From the NCBI RefSeq assembly GCF_026213295.1, contig NC_079426.1, positions 25,435,402 to 25,499,401 on the forward strand: a stretch of 64,000 nt of DNA, written 5' to 3'. The position numbers and the translations under genes were made by a program. Source of the DNA: Gadus chalcogrammus. Its lineage: Eukaryota; Chordata; Actinopteri; Gadiformes; Gadidae. Shown one piece after another: positions 42,680 through 54,384 of the stretch. Below the pieces are notes generated by a model, which did no database searches, had not been told where the DNA came from, and saw only the letters and a program-made list of their open reading frames with translations. The first letter of the stretch is position 1, and every line of letters begins with the position of its first letter.

Positions 42680-42844
42680 CTTTTTGAAGACCACTGCCTC
42701 CTCGTCCCACACAGGGTTGATGGCGTTGTTCTGAGAGGTTTTGGTCCTCAGTGCTTTTCTCCTGGTGTCAACAGGAAGTCCGAACATCTCCACCTCAACA
42801 TACACACCCACTCTGCGCTCGGTAAGGAACTGGCCTGAGATCAC
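42680..42844 (-). CDS. plcb1: plcb1-like, C2-domain exon (start)
   Basis: 165 nt between TGTGTCAG/ and AAAAAG/GTGAGA, phase 0 to 0. Reads [40 protein letters not shown] and [15 protein letters not shown]. This is the first part of the PLC-beta C2 domain; [16 protein letters not shown] is diagnostic. The donor is the first of a tandem series of identical-looking donors. Confidence 0.95.
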
Positions 42845-43125
42845 CTGACACATTAAATAAATAAATACAAATTTTTTTTTTCATTTTTACCAACTATACC
42901 TTTGTGTTTTATATTTCTTTGAATCTAATGTCAACTTTGTCCCAGTATTAAAGTTATCTTATCAAAATTTGAATGATGCTATATGAATACAGGAAAGGAT
43001 GTGATATAAACTCGGCAGAACTCAAAATAACAATGGCCGTTTTTTTGGTATTAATTGCAAAGGCCTTGTTGCATAATCATCACAGCACTCCACATGTGCT
43101 AGAGAAAGAACAAGAAGGATATTAC
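42845..43125. other. plcb1 intron
   Basis: AT-rich, nothing recognised. Confidence 0.6.
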
Positions 43126-43280
43126 CTTGACAGAAAGAGTGTTGGCGACAATGCCGTCGACTGTGTTCTCTGTGAAAGGGTCAAAGTGTTTGTCCGGCCT
43201 TCTCATGAACTCGGGCTTCAGCCTGTACCCGCTGCGGCCATTGTACTCATACATGAAGAGATTCAGCTGTGTGGAAAGGT
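43126..43280 (-). CDS. plcb1: plcb1-like, Y-domain/C2 junction exon
   Basis: 155 nt between GGTTCCAG/ and GTCAAG/GTAATA reading [40 protein letters not shown] and [12 protein letters not shown]. This is the end of the catalytic TIM barrel ([23 protein letters not shown]) and the link to C2. Phases match both neighbours. Confidence 0.95.
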
Positions 43281-43864
43281 CTGGAACCGGTAGAGGAAGC
43301 AAGCCATACTGTTTCAAAGTACAGATGATGAGGTATGAATGCTGTTTCAGGATAAGACATGCAATCTCTCTTAGAGGAAACAGTGATGGTTGAGGTAATC
43401 AGGGAACGTCTTTAAGAGCAAAGGCTGGACTCTGATCTGTGAAGTTGGTGCAGTGCTCTGCTCTTGTGCACGGCTCTTGTAGACAAGGGCGAAATGAGGG
43501 GTTTGAAAGCCTTGTCCCATTTCATCCACTTTACACTTAATAACATGATCAGTGTCGTGCAATATCATTTCTTAAATAATATATTTGATCCAGAGATTCT
43601 TCCCTTCTTAATTTCTGCGCATATTTACATATTTACAGACAGAAATTTCCAAAAAGAACGGCACTGACATAAATAAATGGAAATAAAAACATAAAACTAA
43701 CACCCTAAAACCTGGTGTCATGCAATTTTATCTGTCATATAAATATGAAACATTTATTTTAGGTCACCAGCTCCTAAAGAAACTTGGCATCACGTATTCT
43801 GGGAGCAGTTTGGACAACATCAGGGAGTTTGGACAGAGAAAGAGTTCAGAGGTTAAACACTCAC
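43281..43864. other. plcb1 intron
   Basis: No repeat or gene is recognised. Confidence 0.6.
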
Positions 43865-43989
43865 CTATCGTTTGGTAGTTGAGCGCCACCAGCTGACAGC
43901 CGGCGTTCCAGAAGAGTTGAGGCATGAAGTTAGAGGAGTCCACTCGCGTCCCCTTAGGGTATATACGACTCAGCTGGGATTTATTGTAT
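43865..43989 (-). CDS. plcb1: plcb1-like, Y-domain exon
   Basis: 125 nt beginning after a U12-type acceptor (TTGACCAG/) and ending ATAG/GTGAGT. Reads [20 protein letters not shown] then [34 protein letters not shown] and [15 protein letters not shown] are core Y-half motifs around the PIP2-binding pocket; the SxR in this region contacts substrate in PLC enzymes. It hydrolyses PIP2 to IP3 and diacylglycerol at the plasma membrane. Phase is exact. Confidence 0.95.
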
Positions 43990-45079
43990 CTGGTCAAGAG
44001 ATTGGGTTAAGGCATGAGATACTTCAGCACAAAAAAAAGAAGAACAAAAGAAACCTTCAGCCTAAGTTTAAAGGAGTTTTTTTTTCCCCTCAATGTGTTT
44101 TCCGAGATTAAATAAAAAAAATGTATTAGTTTTATTTTGGGGGTATATTTTTTGTTATCACCTCAAATGTCCGAACAGGTGATTGCAATTCCTGTTGTGT
44201 TATCTTTCATCGTATTTACTGTAATTAATTAACCAATGATGTCTGTTCTGGTGTTTTGCTCGTCTGACACCACAGGACCAATTCTCAGATGCGCCTCGAA
44301 CCTCTTTCAATTTGTCAAGGGCTGTACTCAACAGACACAGACCAGAAGGTCTCTGGACACCATTGGATAGACCAACCAGAAGCCGCCATATAATCAACAT
44401 CAGTCATCTTGGTTGTTTATGTATATGCCTCAACAGCACACATAGGGTGCTCCTCTGTACATTGTATCAAGCCCCCCCATATTAGATAGATGCTGTGATT
44501 GGCAGGTCCGCTGGAAATCAATCTTGAAGGGGTTTTGGCATAACGCATACGCCATAGCAAATCAAAAATGAGCTGCAGATCGGTCTGGTCTCCAGGCTGC
44601 CAATGTGCTGTGCAAGCTCATGTAGAAGGACACGGTAGCCCCCTGCAACATTCCAGCTATTACAGCTATAACATTACAGCTACTTGAGTTTGTTAAATAC
44701 AAACTATCGAACTCAGGAGTGGACCAAACAACCAGTCCGAGAACCAGCCGAAGAGATGGTCTCGGTTTGCTTCAAAATGAACCCTTGGGGAGTTTGCTTG
44801 AGATGTTTCAGGTGTTTTCCTGAAATGGAAGGAAAACACCTTGCGAAAATGTGAATGGCATCTTCACTGTGTTAAACCATATTTTAAAAGATGCAGATGT
44901 TCCTGTCTGGCTGTTAGCCCTGTAATAGTGGCAACTGTGGCTCATAGGTTAATTGAGCCACACCCATTCTGGTGCTCCTGAAGAGGGCCAGAGTTCTAGA
45001 CTGGAGGGAGGCTTGAGTTGTACAAGTGAATCGACTGCTGTGGTAGTTTGTTTTAAGTAAAAATATGCTTTTTACCAAC

Positions 45080-45560
45080 AACATTGTGCATCAAGGAAAC
45101 TCTTTTTCACACACCTCCTCCACCATTAAGAGCACGCACAGTGGAATGTTTTCCTGAGGCAGCTACGGAAACTGAACGTCTCCAGCTCTGTTCGGTCCAG
45201 GTTTTACAGAGCCACTGTTGAAAACTATCTGACTTCGTCCATCTCAGTGTGGTATGCCTCAGCATCCGTCAATGCAAATAACAGGCTGCAACGTATCGTG
45301 CTCACAGCAGAAAGGCTGACTCGACAGGGGCAGTCTCAATCTCAATCAGTGACCTGCAAGAGGCCAGGGTCAGGAAGAGGGCAGGTCAAATTTCTGCTGA
45401 TAAGTCTCATCCGGCAAAGGTCTTTGAGCTCCTCCCCTCGGGTAGGCGGTACCGTGCCATCAGGACAAGGACCTCTGGTTCAAGATAGCTTTTTCCTTAA
45501 GGTTATTTCTCTCGTCAATCAATGACTACACACCGCACCCAACCCCCCCCCCCCTCCCCC
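45080..45560 (+). mobile_element. LINE reverse transcriptase C-terminus remnant
   Basis: Translated pieces read YLTSSISVWYASASVNANNR and LQRIVLTAERL, and later KVISLVNQ with stop. They resemble the region following the RT core in fish LINEs (SISVWYGSxTxKDxNRLQRVIRTAE...). Frames change several times. A C-rich run follows at 45541-45560. The clade is not certain. Confidence 0.6.
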
Positions 45561-46029
45561 CCTCTGAATTGGACAATTTTTATTCCTTATTTATAGAACT
45601 GATTTTAATATCATGTTTTATTAGAGCTATGCGTATTTTACTGTCTGTCTAGTTGTGTGTTAAGCACTGGATGGCAAGTTATATTCCTGTGTGTCTATTG
45701 ATGCAATAGCCGATCCTGATTCTGAAAGCGACCGCACTTCAGTCCTTTCCAGTTCTAAAAATCATAAGCTTCTTTGGACGTAACAGGCTCTTGCTTAGCC
45801 GCGCACATTATGGGAAATATTACTACTCCAATATTAGCAGGACATTGTAGGACCGTCGGTTGAAAATGAGTCATGGCTCAACATGGAGCAAAAAGGAGAC
45901 GGAATGACTATTTGATATTTGGGCAGACAGCCACATAAAAGTAACCTGACGTGAGAGGTTAAGTTGTTTTTGTTTTTTTTAACCAGAAGAATGCGTAATT
46001 GAGATTAAACATCTCCTTCTCAAGTGACC

Positions 46030-46240
46030 TGGCCAAGAAAGGCTGCAGTAGCCTAGTCACACATAACCAACAAACAAAACATTAGAAAAATAAAACAACT
46101 AAAACAGTCGGCAGGGGGGAGAGGGGATATCAATATCGCAAGTCATTTCGGGAGGCTCAAGGAGAAGAGTAATATTAAGTATGAGCAACAAAGTATAAAG
46201 AAATTTCGGGAGGCTCAAGGAGGAGCATAATATTACCTTT
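46030..46240. repeat. Repeat shared with 35640-35800
   Basis: AAACATTAGAAAAATAAAAC, CAGTCGG..AGGGGG and TTTCGGGAGGCTCAAGGA occur in the same order in both places. The last motif is repeated again at 46203-46220. Confidence 0.8.
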
Positions 46241-46484
46241 TAGCAACAAAGTGTAGTCTTGTGTTGGACTCTATAGACATAATTCACCATACTGTGTTAT
46301 TGACATGTTTTCGTTCCGTGTTATAGGGACTCTGTCTCTTTATAAGGTTTGATTCATGTATGTGTGGATTTCGAAGGATTATCGTTGAGAATATTTATTT
46401 AAATGCAGAAGAGGGCTGCTGGGATGTGGTGTGTCGTCGCCATGCTGAAGTGGTGTGTCGTTGCTATGGTGATGTGAAGGATAC

Positions 46485-46569
46485 TCCACAAACTCCACAG
46501 GGGACTTGGTGAGGTGCTCCAGTGCTTTGGTCTCTACAAAGGACGACATCTGGAAAGACCTGCCAGCCT
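46485..46569 (-). CDS. plcb1: plcb1-like, Y-domain start exon
   Basis: 85 nt reading [20 protein letters not shown] then TKSPVEFV(E), ending at a U12-type donor /[18 protein letters not shown]..LxxLTKSPxEFVEYN is the start of the PLC-beta Y half. Acceptor GTGTCCAG/ is preceded by a GT/GC repeat instead of a pyrimidine tract. Confidence 0.93.
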
Positions 46570-46570
46570 C

Positions 46571-46573
46571 TGG

Positions 46574-46604
<31 letters not shown>

Positions 46605-46605
46605 A
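46571..46605. repeat. CA/CG microsatellite at a plcb1 acceptor
   Basis: (CA)n with CGCG interruptions directly upstream (in transcript sense) of the exon at 46485-46569. Confidence 0.9.
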
Positions 46606-46990
46606 TCAAGAGTTTAGAGGGTCAATGTTGTCAGAAATATAGTAGTGTGGCAGGTCAAATGACTGGTCATGCTGTGGTAGACCTGTGTAGTAGTAGAAGT
46701 AGTAGTAGTAGTATCACTAGTAGTGGTAGTGGTAGAAGTAGTTGTAGTAGTTGCAGTAGTGCTGCTCCATTTCACAGCTTTTTTCCAAGGTGAGGATAAA
46801 AGCATCGAAAGAGGTGAAAACCATGATAAGTCGGGGCATGTGGATAGTTTCCGTTATGCCGATGGGGCGATTGTCGGTCTTGTACACGCCAGTCGCAAGG
46901 AGCCTGACGTCACATACGAGACATGTAGTCATTCTCATTGTGTTTTCTCTCCAGCATTTAACTGAACAATTTCACAATAAACGGTCAAAC
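46606..46990. other. plcb1 intron with TAG-rich repeat
   Basis: A (TAG)n-like tract at 46686-46762 resembles the larger arrays at 55690 and 61380. Nothing else is recognised. Confidence 0.55.
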
Positions 46991-47060
46991 TAAAGGCTGG
47001 GACCAGAAAATAATTACTTTCTCTCGATTGAAAGTAATTATTTTCTGGTCCCAGTCTTTA
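46991..47060. repeat. 30-bp hairpin
   Basis: 46991-47020 and 47031-47060 are inverted with one mismatch around a 10-base loop. The 24-base core starts CTGGGACCAGAAAA. Confidence 0.9.
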
Positions 47061-47940
47061 TATGCCCTGGATTACACATATGTTGTTTGTGGATTTAAAT
47101 GATAATTTACCACCCATTTCACCCCACTTTGTCACGACTCAGAACAGGAATCAATTGCAGATCAAAAGGATGTATTCACTAACAGTCCAGCAGGCAAATC
47201 AGATTCCAGGTACAGGCGGGGTTCGTAAACAGGCAGGCAGGCAGACAGATACAGACGGACAGGTACTGGCAAGAGAACCAAAACCGATAGGCAGAAGACT
47301 TAGTCCAAAACAGGCCGGGTTCCAAACCGGGAAGAACAGTAAACTATAACTTCTCTTTAAAGAGCTTCACGCTACACTGGAAAAAGCCTTCTGTTGAACC
47401 AATTAAAAAAACAAGGGTAATGGTTCACATCTATATTACATGACTTGAGCCAATGACAAATATATAGCTTGCCTCAAACAATATTTCCTATGTTCATAAA
47501 AACAAAATAATACAACTTGGCACCAAGTATAATTCTATTCTTTGAATGAAGTTAATACATTTAATCGTATGTTAAATCCTAAACAAAAAAATATTGATTC
47601 ACTCCAACAATTATTTCTCATTTAAGAAATATCTATCAGAAATAATTTGTTTTATCCAATCAAAAAGATTACAATTTAATCAAACAATTGTTTCTCATTT
47701 AAACATGAAATTTTTAAACAAAACATGTTTTTGTATACATCATCATCATTTTTTCCCGCTCGGCTCTCGCCGCTTCATGGCCTTGGGGCGCTTCTGCTGG
47801 AGAGTTGGAAGTCTCTGTTCCAGCATCAGCAGGATGTCTGGATTCACATCACATCGCGACATCAGTCAGGGTTAGGTGCTTTGTCAAAGACACCTCGATA
47901 CTCTGCTTGGTGAAGCCGGGGATCGAACCAATTAACAATC

Positions 47941-48500
47941 TATGCGCTTTTCCACTGCATGGTACCAGCTCGACACGACTCGACTCGACTCGACTCAGCT
48001 CGCCTTTTTTGCGGTTTCCACCGCGATCTTAGCCTCAAGTGGCTGCTTTTAACTAGTACCGCCTCGCTTCTAGGTTCCAAGCGGCTGAGCCGATGCTAAA
48101 GGTGACGTCGGCAGACGGCCGGCCACCTGATTGGCCAGAGAGTGTGACGAAGTCACGAGGAGCGACATGGCAACCATGCTGGTAACGAATAGAACAGCCA
48201 TAGTAGCGCCGCAGCCACATATTCCACTCTTCAAACATGCCAGCTAATAATACGAACACTGAATACCATCGCATCGATGTTCTCCATGTTGTTATGTGGG
48301 TTCTGTCCATGTGTGGGTTACGTACTGGTGTTTTGCGTCCGCGTACAAAAAATACGTCACGGCCCTTCGCGCAGACGACCCCGCCCCACGTCCCGGAGGT
48401 ACTATTTGCGGTGGAAAAGCCCCGCGCTGCTACGTGTCGAGTCGCTGTCGAGTCGTGTCGTGTCCGAGTCGAGCCTTACACGTGCGGTGGAAAAGCGGCA
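47941..48500. mobile_element. TIR element with CGACTCGACTCG-rich interior
   Basis: Left TATGCGCTTTTCCACTGCAT and right GTGCGGTGGAAAAGCGGCAT are inverted. The subterminal regions are mirrored GACTCGACTCG and CGAGTCGTGTCG tracts. It has no transposase and no clear target duplication. Confidence 0.75.
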
Positions 48501-48554
48501 TAAATGGCAGAGTTAGGCCTACTCCAGACCTCCCTCCAGACACAGACAGACTGT

Positions 48555-49014
48555 CCTAGCTCACAGAACCAGTGAGTCATCGTCACTCTGGTCAAGGCTC
48601 TCTACTGCAGGTTCAGCTGTAGGTGCTACCTTGAATGAATAAGCAGCTGATGTTCCAAAAAGCTTCAAAACATGATCAGGCAGCTGGTGCTCAAAGCAAG
48701 CATCACCTGACAGCTTTAATCCACTCTGCTTTAATCCATATCGGATGTATAGGATGGAGTTTAAGGTCTGCAAGGACATCCGGTTCCTGAGTTTGCTTTT
48801 TACCACGAGGACTGAGCTGCCTGTAAGTGCGTTGAGACGGGGGAGGGGCCGCGCAGGCACCCGGTGCTCGTTGTGAAGAGGTAATAGATAGTGCTTTCAC
48901 CTCAAAAAGTCGCCAAAAGTCACCAATAGCAGCTGAAAAAGAAGCTTGTCGCTTGTCGCTGTTTTGAAAAAAAGTCGCCAAAGGGGTCTGAAAAGTAGCT
49001 AAATATAGCGACAA
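48555..49014 (-). pseudogene. hAT-derived protein fragment
   Basis: The minus frame reads MSLQTLNSILYIRYGLKQSG and later LPDHVLKLFGTSAAYSF. This resembles the C-terminal region of hAT-related, host-like proteins in fish, where SIxxIRYGLxRxGxCC..LPxxVLxxxGT occurs. An adjacent frame (48703-49014) is rich in ATF..DFWRLF. It is fragmentary. Confidence 0.4.
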
Positions 49015-49722
49015 AATCGCTAAGTTGGCAACACTGCGGTTTGGTCCAGTAGTCGTAAGCGTCTTTGTATTTAATGCGCATGCGCAGGCTTGTACGTAAC
49101 CTTGAAATTGTACATTTGTCAGAACAAATATTTCTAAATTGAGCTCCTAATCAAATATAACAGTGTTTTAGGAAGAAAACAAAACAAAATATTTGGATTG
49201 AATTACAAAATTATTAATCAGTTGAATACACAACCTTAAAATTTTACATTTGTCAAAATGGATATTTCTTAATTGAGCTCCTAATTAAAAATATCTATAT
49301 TTCACAGTATTTTGAAATAAAAATATATATTTTAAAAATAAAACAAAAAATGTTTATTTGAATTGAATTACAAAATAATAATCAGATGAAGTACGGCTTA
49401 AAACCCTTTTTCCAGTGTAGTCTCACTCACGTGGCAGTCAGGTAGCAAACAGTACATACCGTGACGATCTGACAAAGTGAACAGAAAGGGTAGTGTTTAA
49501 ATACTCCACCAATCAATACCAAATGAGAGACAGGTGAACAGAGAAAATGGAGGGAAACAAATAAAGGCAGGAAGTTGCTTAAATAAGGACATGGGTGTTA
49601 CTCCGGGCACATGACCAACACATGGCTACAAACATAAACAAAGTCCAGAATTATCACACTCCAACAGGTAGGGGGAGACAAAAACAACAGTCCATACGAG
49701 AATCCTGACAGTACCCCCTCCT

Positions 49723-50417
49723 CTACCAACGCCTCCTGGCGTTGACCGTGGAAGGAGCAGGGTGCTGACAGTGAAAGTCTTTGATGAGCGAGGGGTCAAC
49801 AATGTTCCGGGCAGAGACCCAGCTCCTCTCTTCGGGGCCGTAGCCCTCCCAGTCCACCAGGTGCTGGTGGCCCCGACCCCGACGGCGGACGTCGAGCAGG
49901 CGGCGAACTTTGTAGACCTCAGACCCATCAACGAGTCTGGGGGGTGGTGGGGGTTTGGGGTCGGGGTTGGGACCCAGACGCCTACACCGGAAGGGCTTGA
50001 CACGGGACACATGGAAGGTGGGGTGGATGCGGCGAGGGCAGGAGGGAGGTTCAAGTGAACTGCAGAGGGATTGACCACCCTGGAGTAGAGGCCGATGAAG
50101 CGTGGATTACATTTTGGGGAAGTCACCTTCAGAGGAAGGTCACGCGTGGAAAGCCACACCCGCTGCCCCTGGGTGTAATGGGGAGCCCTGATGCGGCGAC
50201 GGTCTGCCTGACTCTTCGTTCTGGTCTGTGTGCGAAGAATGGCGGCCCGGGTCCGCCTCCACGTTCTGCGACAGCATTGGATGAATGTCTGTGCTGAGGG
50301 AACCCCAACCTCCACATCCGGGCCGGGAAACAATGGAGGCTGGTAGCCGAGGCAGCACTGAAACAGGACAGACCAATTTAAGAATGATGGCAAGGGTTCA
50401 TGGAGTACTCCACCCAT
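49723..50417 (-). pseudogene. Gypsy integrase C-terminus and chromodomain
   Basis: Reads KSQADRRRIRAPHYTQGQRV, WLSTRDLPLKV and [13 protein letters not shown] (integrase C-terminal GPF/Y-like module). After a frame change it reads [20 protein letters not shown] and [18 protein letters not shown], a chromodomain that steers integration to heterochromatin in chromoviruses. It is frameshifted. Confidence 0.8.
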
Positions 50418-50994
50418 GCCAGCTGAAGGCTCCAGGCTGTAGCGGTCCCTGTGACGTCAGACACCGCAATGCTGTCTCCATCTGCTGGTTGGCTCGCTCC
50501 GACCTGGCCGTTTTACGGGGGATGAAACCTGAGGACAGACTGACTTTAGCCACGAGAAGGCTGCAAAAAGCACGCCAAAAATTAGAGGTGAACTGGGGAC
50601 CTCTGTCTGAGACCACATCCACTGGGAGCCCGTGTAGCCTGAAGACATGCTGCGCAGTAAGTCCGCTGTCTCTTTGGCAGAGGGTAACTTGGGTAAGGGG
50701 ACTAAGTGCACGGATTGGAAAAGCGGTCAACAATAGCGAGGATTGTTGTGGTACCGTGAGATGGTGGCAAACCTGTGACAAAGTCCAGGGCATCCGGACT
50801 TTGTCACCAAACTAAAATGGCTCCTTAGCTCCCTCCAGCCAATGACGCCACTCCTCTAGGGCCAATTTTACTGCCAATAGCTCTCTGTCCCCAATGTCGT
50901 AATTGCGTTCAGTGGGAGTGAGTTTGTGGGAGTAGAATGCACAGGGGTGGATCTTCTGATCTGCCCCAGACTTCTGAGAGAGAATAGCACTCAC
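50398..50994 (-). pseudogene. Gypsy RNase H and integrase core fragments
   Basis: 50812-50994 reads [20 protein letters not shown] and [20 protein letters not shown] (RNase H). 50398-50793 reads LPVDVVSDRGPQFTSNFWRA (integrase core with the D of SDRGPQF) and RSERANQQMETALRC. Frames shift repeatedly. Confidence 0.82.
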
Positions 50995-51008
50995 CTCAAC
51001 ATCTGTGG

Positions 51009-51572
51009 TTAGGGAGCAGCCACTAAACCATAGTTGCGGATGAACCGCTGGTAGAAGTTAGCAAATCCCAGGAATCTTTGTAGCTCCCGCCTAGACGTTG
51101 GACGCTCCCAGTCGGTGACTGCTTTTACTTTCGGACCATCCATCTGGACCCCTTGCTGTGATGACATACTACAGGAAGGAAACAGTCTCTTTTGAAATTC
51201 ACATTTCTCCGCTTTAACGAACAGTTGGTTTTCCAAAAGGCGCTGCAGGACACTACGAACATGCTGGGAGTGCTGGGAAACCGACAGAGAAAAAATGTAA
51301 ATGTCATCTAGGTAAACAAAAACAAACTTGTTAAGCATATCCCTCAGAACATCATTAATCAGACCCTGGAACACAGCTGGGCAGTTAGTGAGACCAAATG
51401 GCATGAATAAATACTCATAGTGACCTGAAGGAGTATTAAATGCAGTCTTCCATTCATCCCCCTCCTGTACTCGGACCAGATTGTGAGCACTGCGGAGATC
51501 CAACTTGCTCTTGGCCCCCTGCAACAGCTCAAAAGCTGAGGACATCAAAGGCAGAGGGTAGCGGTTCTTCAC
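51009..51572 (-). pseudogene. Gypsy reverse transcriptase fragment
   Basis: Reads [40 protein letters not shown] and [18 protein letters not shown] with the catalytic YLDD, then [16 protein letters not shown]. It is the RT palm and connection to RNase H. A frame change separates it from the protease/RT start upstream. Confidence 0.88.
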
Positions 51573-51598
51573 CGTGATGTTGTTTAGGCCCCTATAGT

Positions 51599-52399
51599 CT
51601 ATACAAGGACGCAGGGCACGTCCTTCTTCCCTACGAAGAAAAGACCGGCACCAGCAGGCGAGGAAGAGGGGCGGATGATACTGGCAGCTAGTGATTCACC
51701 GATTGATTTGTTCATAGCTGCGATTTCGGGAGGAGACAAGGAATAGAGACAGCCCCTAGAAGGTGATGTACTAGGTATAAGATCGATGGCCAGGTCATAG
51801 GGTCGGTGTGGTGGCAGGGAGGTTGCACAGGCTTTACTGAACACGGCCTTGAGATCCAGGTACTCAGGTGGTACATCAGACAGATCCATGGAATCATTTG
51901 TGGCTTGTGAGACTGCAGGCAGGGGGGTAAAAGCATTCTTAAGACAGTTATTCAGACGGAATGGGCTCCAGCCTAGGATGGTGTTATTAGCCCAATCAAT
52001 ATGTGGATTGTGCTTTACCAGCCATGGCCGGCCGAGGACGATGGGAGCAGTCGGTGACTCTAACATATGGAACACTAGGTTCTCTTGATGATTGCCAGAA
52101 ATTAGTAGACTCACCGGGGACGTGACATGGGTTATCTGGGAGAACCTTACTCCGGTTAGTGCTCTTGCCTCCAGGGTTGTCTTCAGCTGGGCTGGGACGA
52201 GGTGTAGCTCAGAAGCCAGAGAGGTGTCCATGAAATTGCCATCAGCTCCCGAGTCAATAAGTGCGGACACGAGGTGGGAATGAGCTCCTGTAATGAGCAT
52301 GGCAGGGTCAAGGGTACGGAAGGTAGAAGAGGGATGAAGAGGAGTGATGCTCACCAGTAATCCCCCTTCTACGGGTGAGCGTTGCCTTTTGCTGGGCAT
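51599..52399 (-). pseudogene. Gypsy protease and RT N-terminus
   Basis: Reads LVSALIDSGADGNFMDTSLA (retropepsin DSG), then the linker HNPHIDWANNTILGW and RPYDLAIDLIPSTSPSRGCL, up to [14 protein letters not shown], the first RT block. It then changes frame. Confidence 0.85.
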
Positions 52400-52434
52400 T
52401 GGGCGGAGTAATGGCCCGGTTTACCACAATACAT

Positions 52435-52976
52435 TTAAGAATTGGTGTCCCTTCTTCTCTGTCTCTCGGCCGGAGACAGATGGGTACGGTCCACTTGCAT
52501 GGGCTCTGGTACGCTGGTGTCAGCTGGCACTGGCAGGGACGGGAGAGGGACCTCCGAGGAGGCTGACCTCGGAGGAGGGCGGAACTCTCGCTCCCTGGCC
52601 CGCTGCTTCAGGCGTTTGTCCACTCGGATGGCAAGCTCGACGAGGTCATCAAAGGTGGAAGGCAGTTCACGGGTGGCGATCTCATCCTTGATGACCTCAG
52701 AGAGTCCATAGAGGAAGGCATCATACTGGGCATCTGAATTCCAGCCACTGGTGTTGGCGAGGGTGGGGAAGTCTATAGCATAGTCGGAAGCAGACCTCTT
52801 GCCTTGACGGATCTGCAACATCACTCTGGCGGCCTCTCTCCATGCACCGAGCGATCGAAGACCTCCTTCATCTCACCTATGAATGCCTGATAGCTGAGAC
52901 AGACTGGGGAGTTGGAGTCCCAAACCGCAGTTCCCCACTCTCTTGCACGGCCCGTCAAGAGGGTTATGACATATGC
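52435..52976 (-). pseudogene. Gypsy gag C-terminal part
   Basis: Reads RQGKRSASDYAIDFPTLANT, FLYGLSEVIKDEIATRELPS and PMQVDRTHLSPAERQRRR, the conserved end of gag before a zinc knuckle in fish gypsy elements. The N-terminal part lies beyond the inserted hAT-like element, at 54091-54384. Confidence 0.8.
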
Positions 52977-53741
52977 CCTCGGTTCTCAAAGTGGGGTCCC
53001 CGGACCCCCGGGGGTCCGCGGCGCGTTGCCAGGGGGTCCGTGAAGAGCTTGTTGTTGCAACATAAACATACCGGTATTTACGGAAAAAAATTTGGGCCGG
53101 TCGCCATTACTCCCGTCGGCGTAACGTTAAACCAATGAACACTCTTTTTACATTACGTCAAACTCCCTCAGGCTTTACCTTCACATCTCGCACCTAAATA
53201 CCTCAATAAAAGCCAATTAAACAGGCGCATTGTGTTCAGCCCCCCCCTGCTTTAATTTTCGGCCAATAGTAACTCTGTTAACATTGCGTCAACCTGTCAC
53301 GCATGCTGAGAGCGGCAATTTGATTGCAGCGCAGCACGCGTGCCCGGCTGCCCGCGCTGCAGGCGCGTTCACGTATTTTGCGGCGCGTCAAATGCTGCTC
53401 GAGTTGAAATATTTCAACTTTTCGGCAGCAAACGCGTGATGACGGCCAAGCAGCGTTCAATAGCGTTGCCAAAGCTGTGTTTTGCGTCCCCTTCAAGGCT
53501 TCATCCATATATGCATGGCATGCGAGCAGGCGATTTGTTACGATGGACCATTGGTAACAGTAGGTAACGTGTTTACGTGGGTGAATAATTTAACTGTTTT
53601 GCACCACTTTACTATCTCTTGTAAACCAATCCTTGCAGACATTTGGAAATAAACATGTCCTCTGCCGTTGTCCCATGTCCATTGTGACAACATTGGGCAA
53701 TGTTGCCATGTCATGTTTTTGCTGGTTTTGTTTGGTTGGGT

Positions 53742-53809
<68 letters not shown>

Positions 53810-54090
53810 TGTGTGTGTGCCTGGGCGAAATTTTTATACACACATTTATAAAAAAGTCAAATCTATTTACATATTGTAAAGTATGCCAAAATACAATAAA
53901 ATGCTTATTTAACACTATTGTGGTATTAGCACTGAATGATTGAAGCATAAAAGAGTTCAAAAGCATCTAACAGAAAAAATAGACATGAGCCTATATGATA
54001 CATTGTGTTGCGGTTATTATGAGGGGGGTCCTTGAATAATTTCTGCCCTAGGGGGGGTCCCCGGCCACCCATATAGTTTGAGAACCCCTG
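52977..54090. mobile_element. hAT-like nonautonomous element inside gypsy gag
   Basis: Left GGTTCTCAAAGTGGGGTCC and right ATAGTTTGAGAACCCCTG are inverted ends typical of hAT elements. Flanks ACATATGC and ACATATGG match at 7 of 8 bases. It contains a GT microsatellite (53743-53820) and no transposase. Confidence 0.82.
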
Positions 54091-54384
54091 ACATATGGCC
54101 ACCCGGGACTGATCCATACGGAAAGGTGGCCGGCTGCAGCTGGAACACCAAGCTAACATTTACGAAAGGAAAGCTCTGAATGTTCCTGGGTCCCCGGCCA
54201 TAAAGTGCAGGAGCTGGCATTCGGGGCTCTCGGAACGGGTACCAGATGGGCCGGGTGGTGTCCAGAGACTCTTTCAACTGTCTCACATGGGCTTAATGTC
54301 GACCGAGATGTGCTCCTTGCCTCTCCAGCCCAGTCTTCACCTGATTACAGATCTGTTGATTCCCTCCTTGGTCAGATTCGCTAC

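Larger units (their letters stand above)
43990..46484 (-). other. plcb1 U12-type intron
   Basis: The minus-strand donor is GTATCCTT and a CCTTAAC branch site (44012-44006) lies 17 bases before the AG. Both fit the minor spliceosome consensus. The intron carries a LINE remnant (about 45080-45560) and the 46030-46240 repeat. Confidence 0.8.
47375..49417. mobile_element. TA-flanked TIR element inside the gypsy LTR
   Basis: The ends CACTGGAAAAAGCC and CTTTTTCCAGTG are inverted, and TA is duplicated (47373-47374, 49418-49419). Removing it rejoins GAGCTTCACGCTA with GTCTCACTCACG exactly as in the intact LTR at 54385-54925. It contains another TIR element and a hAT-like fragment. Confidence 0.88.
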
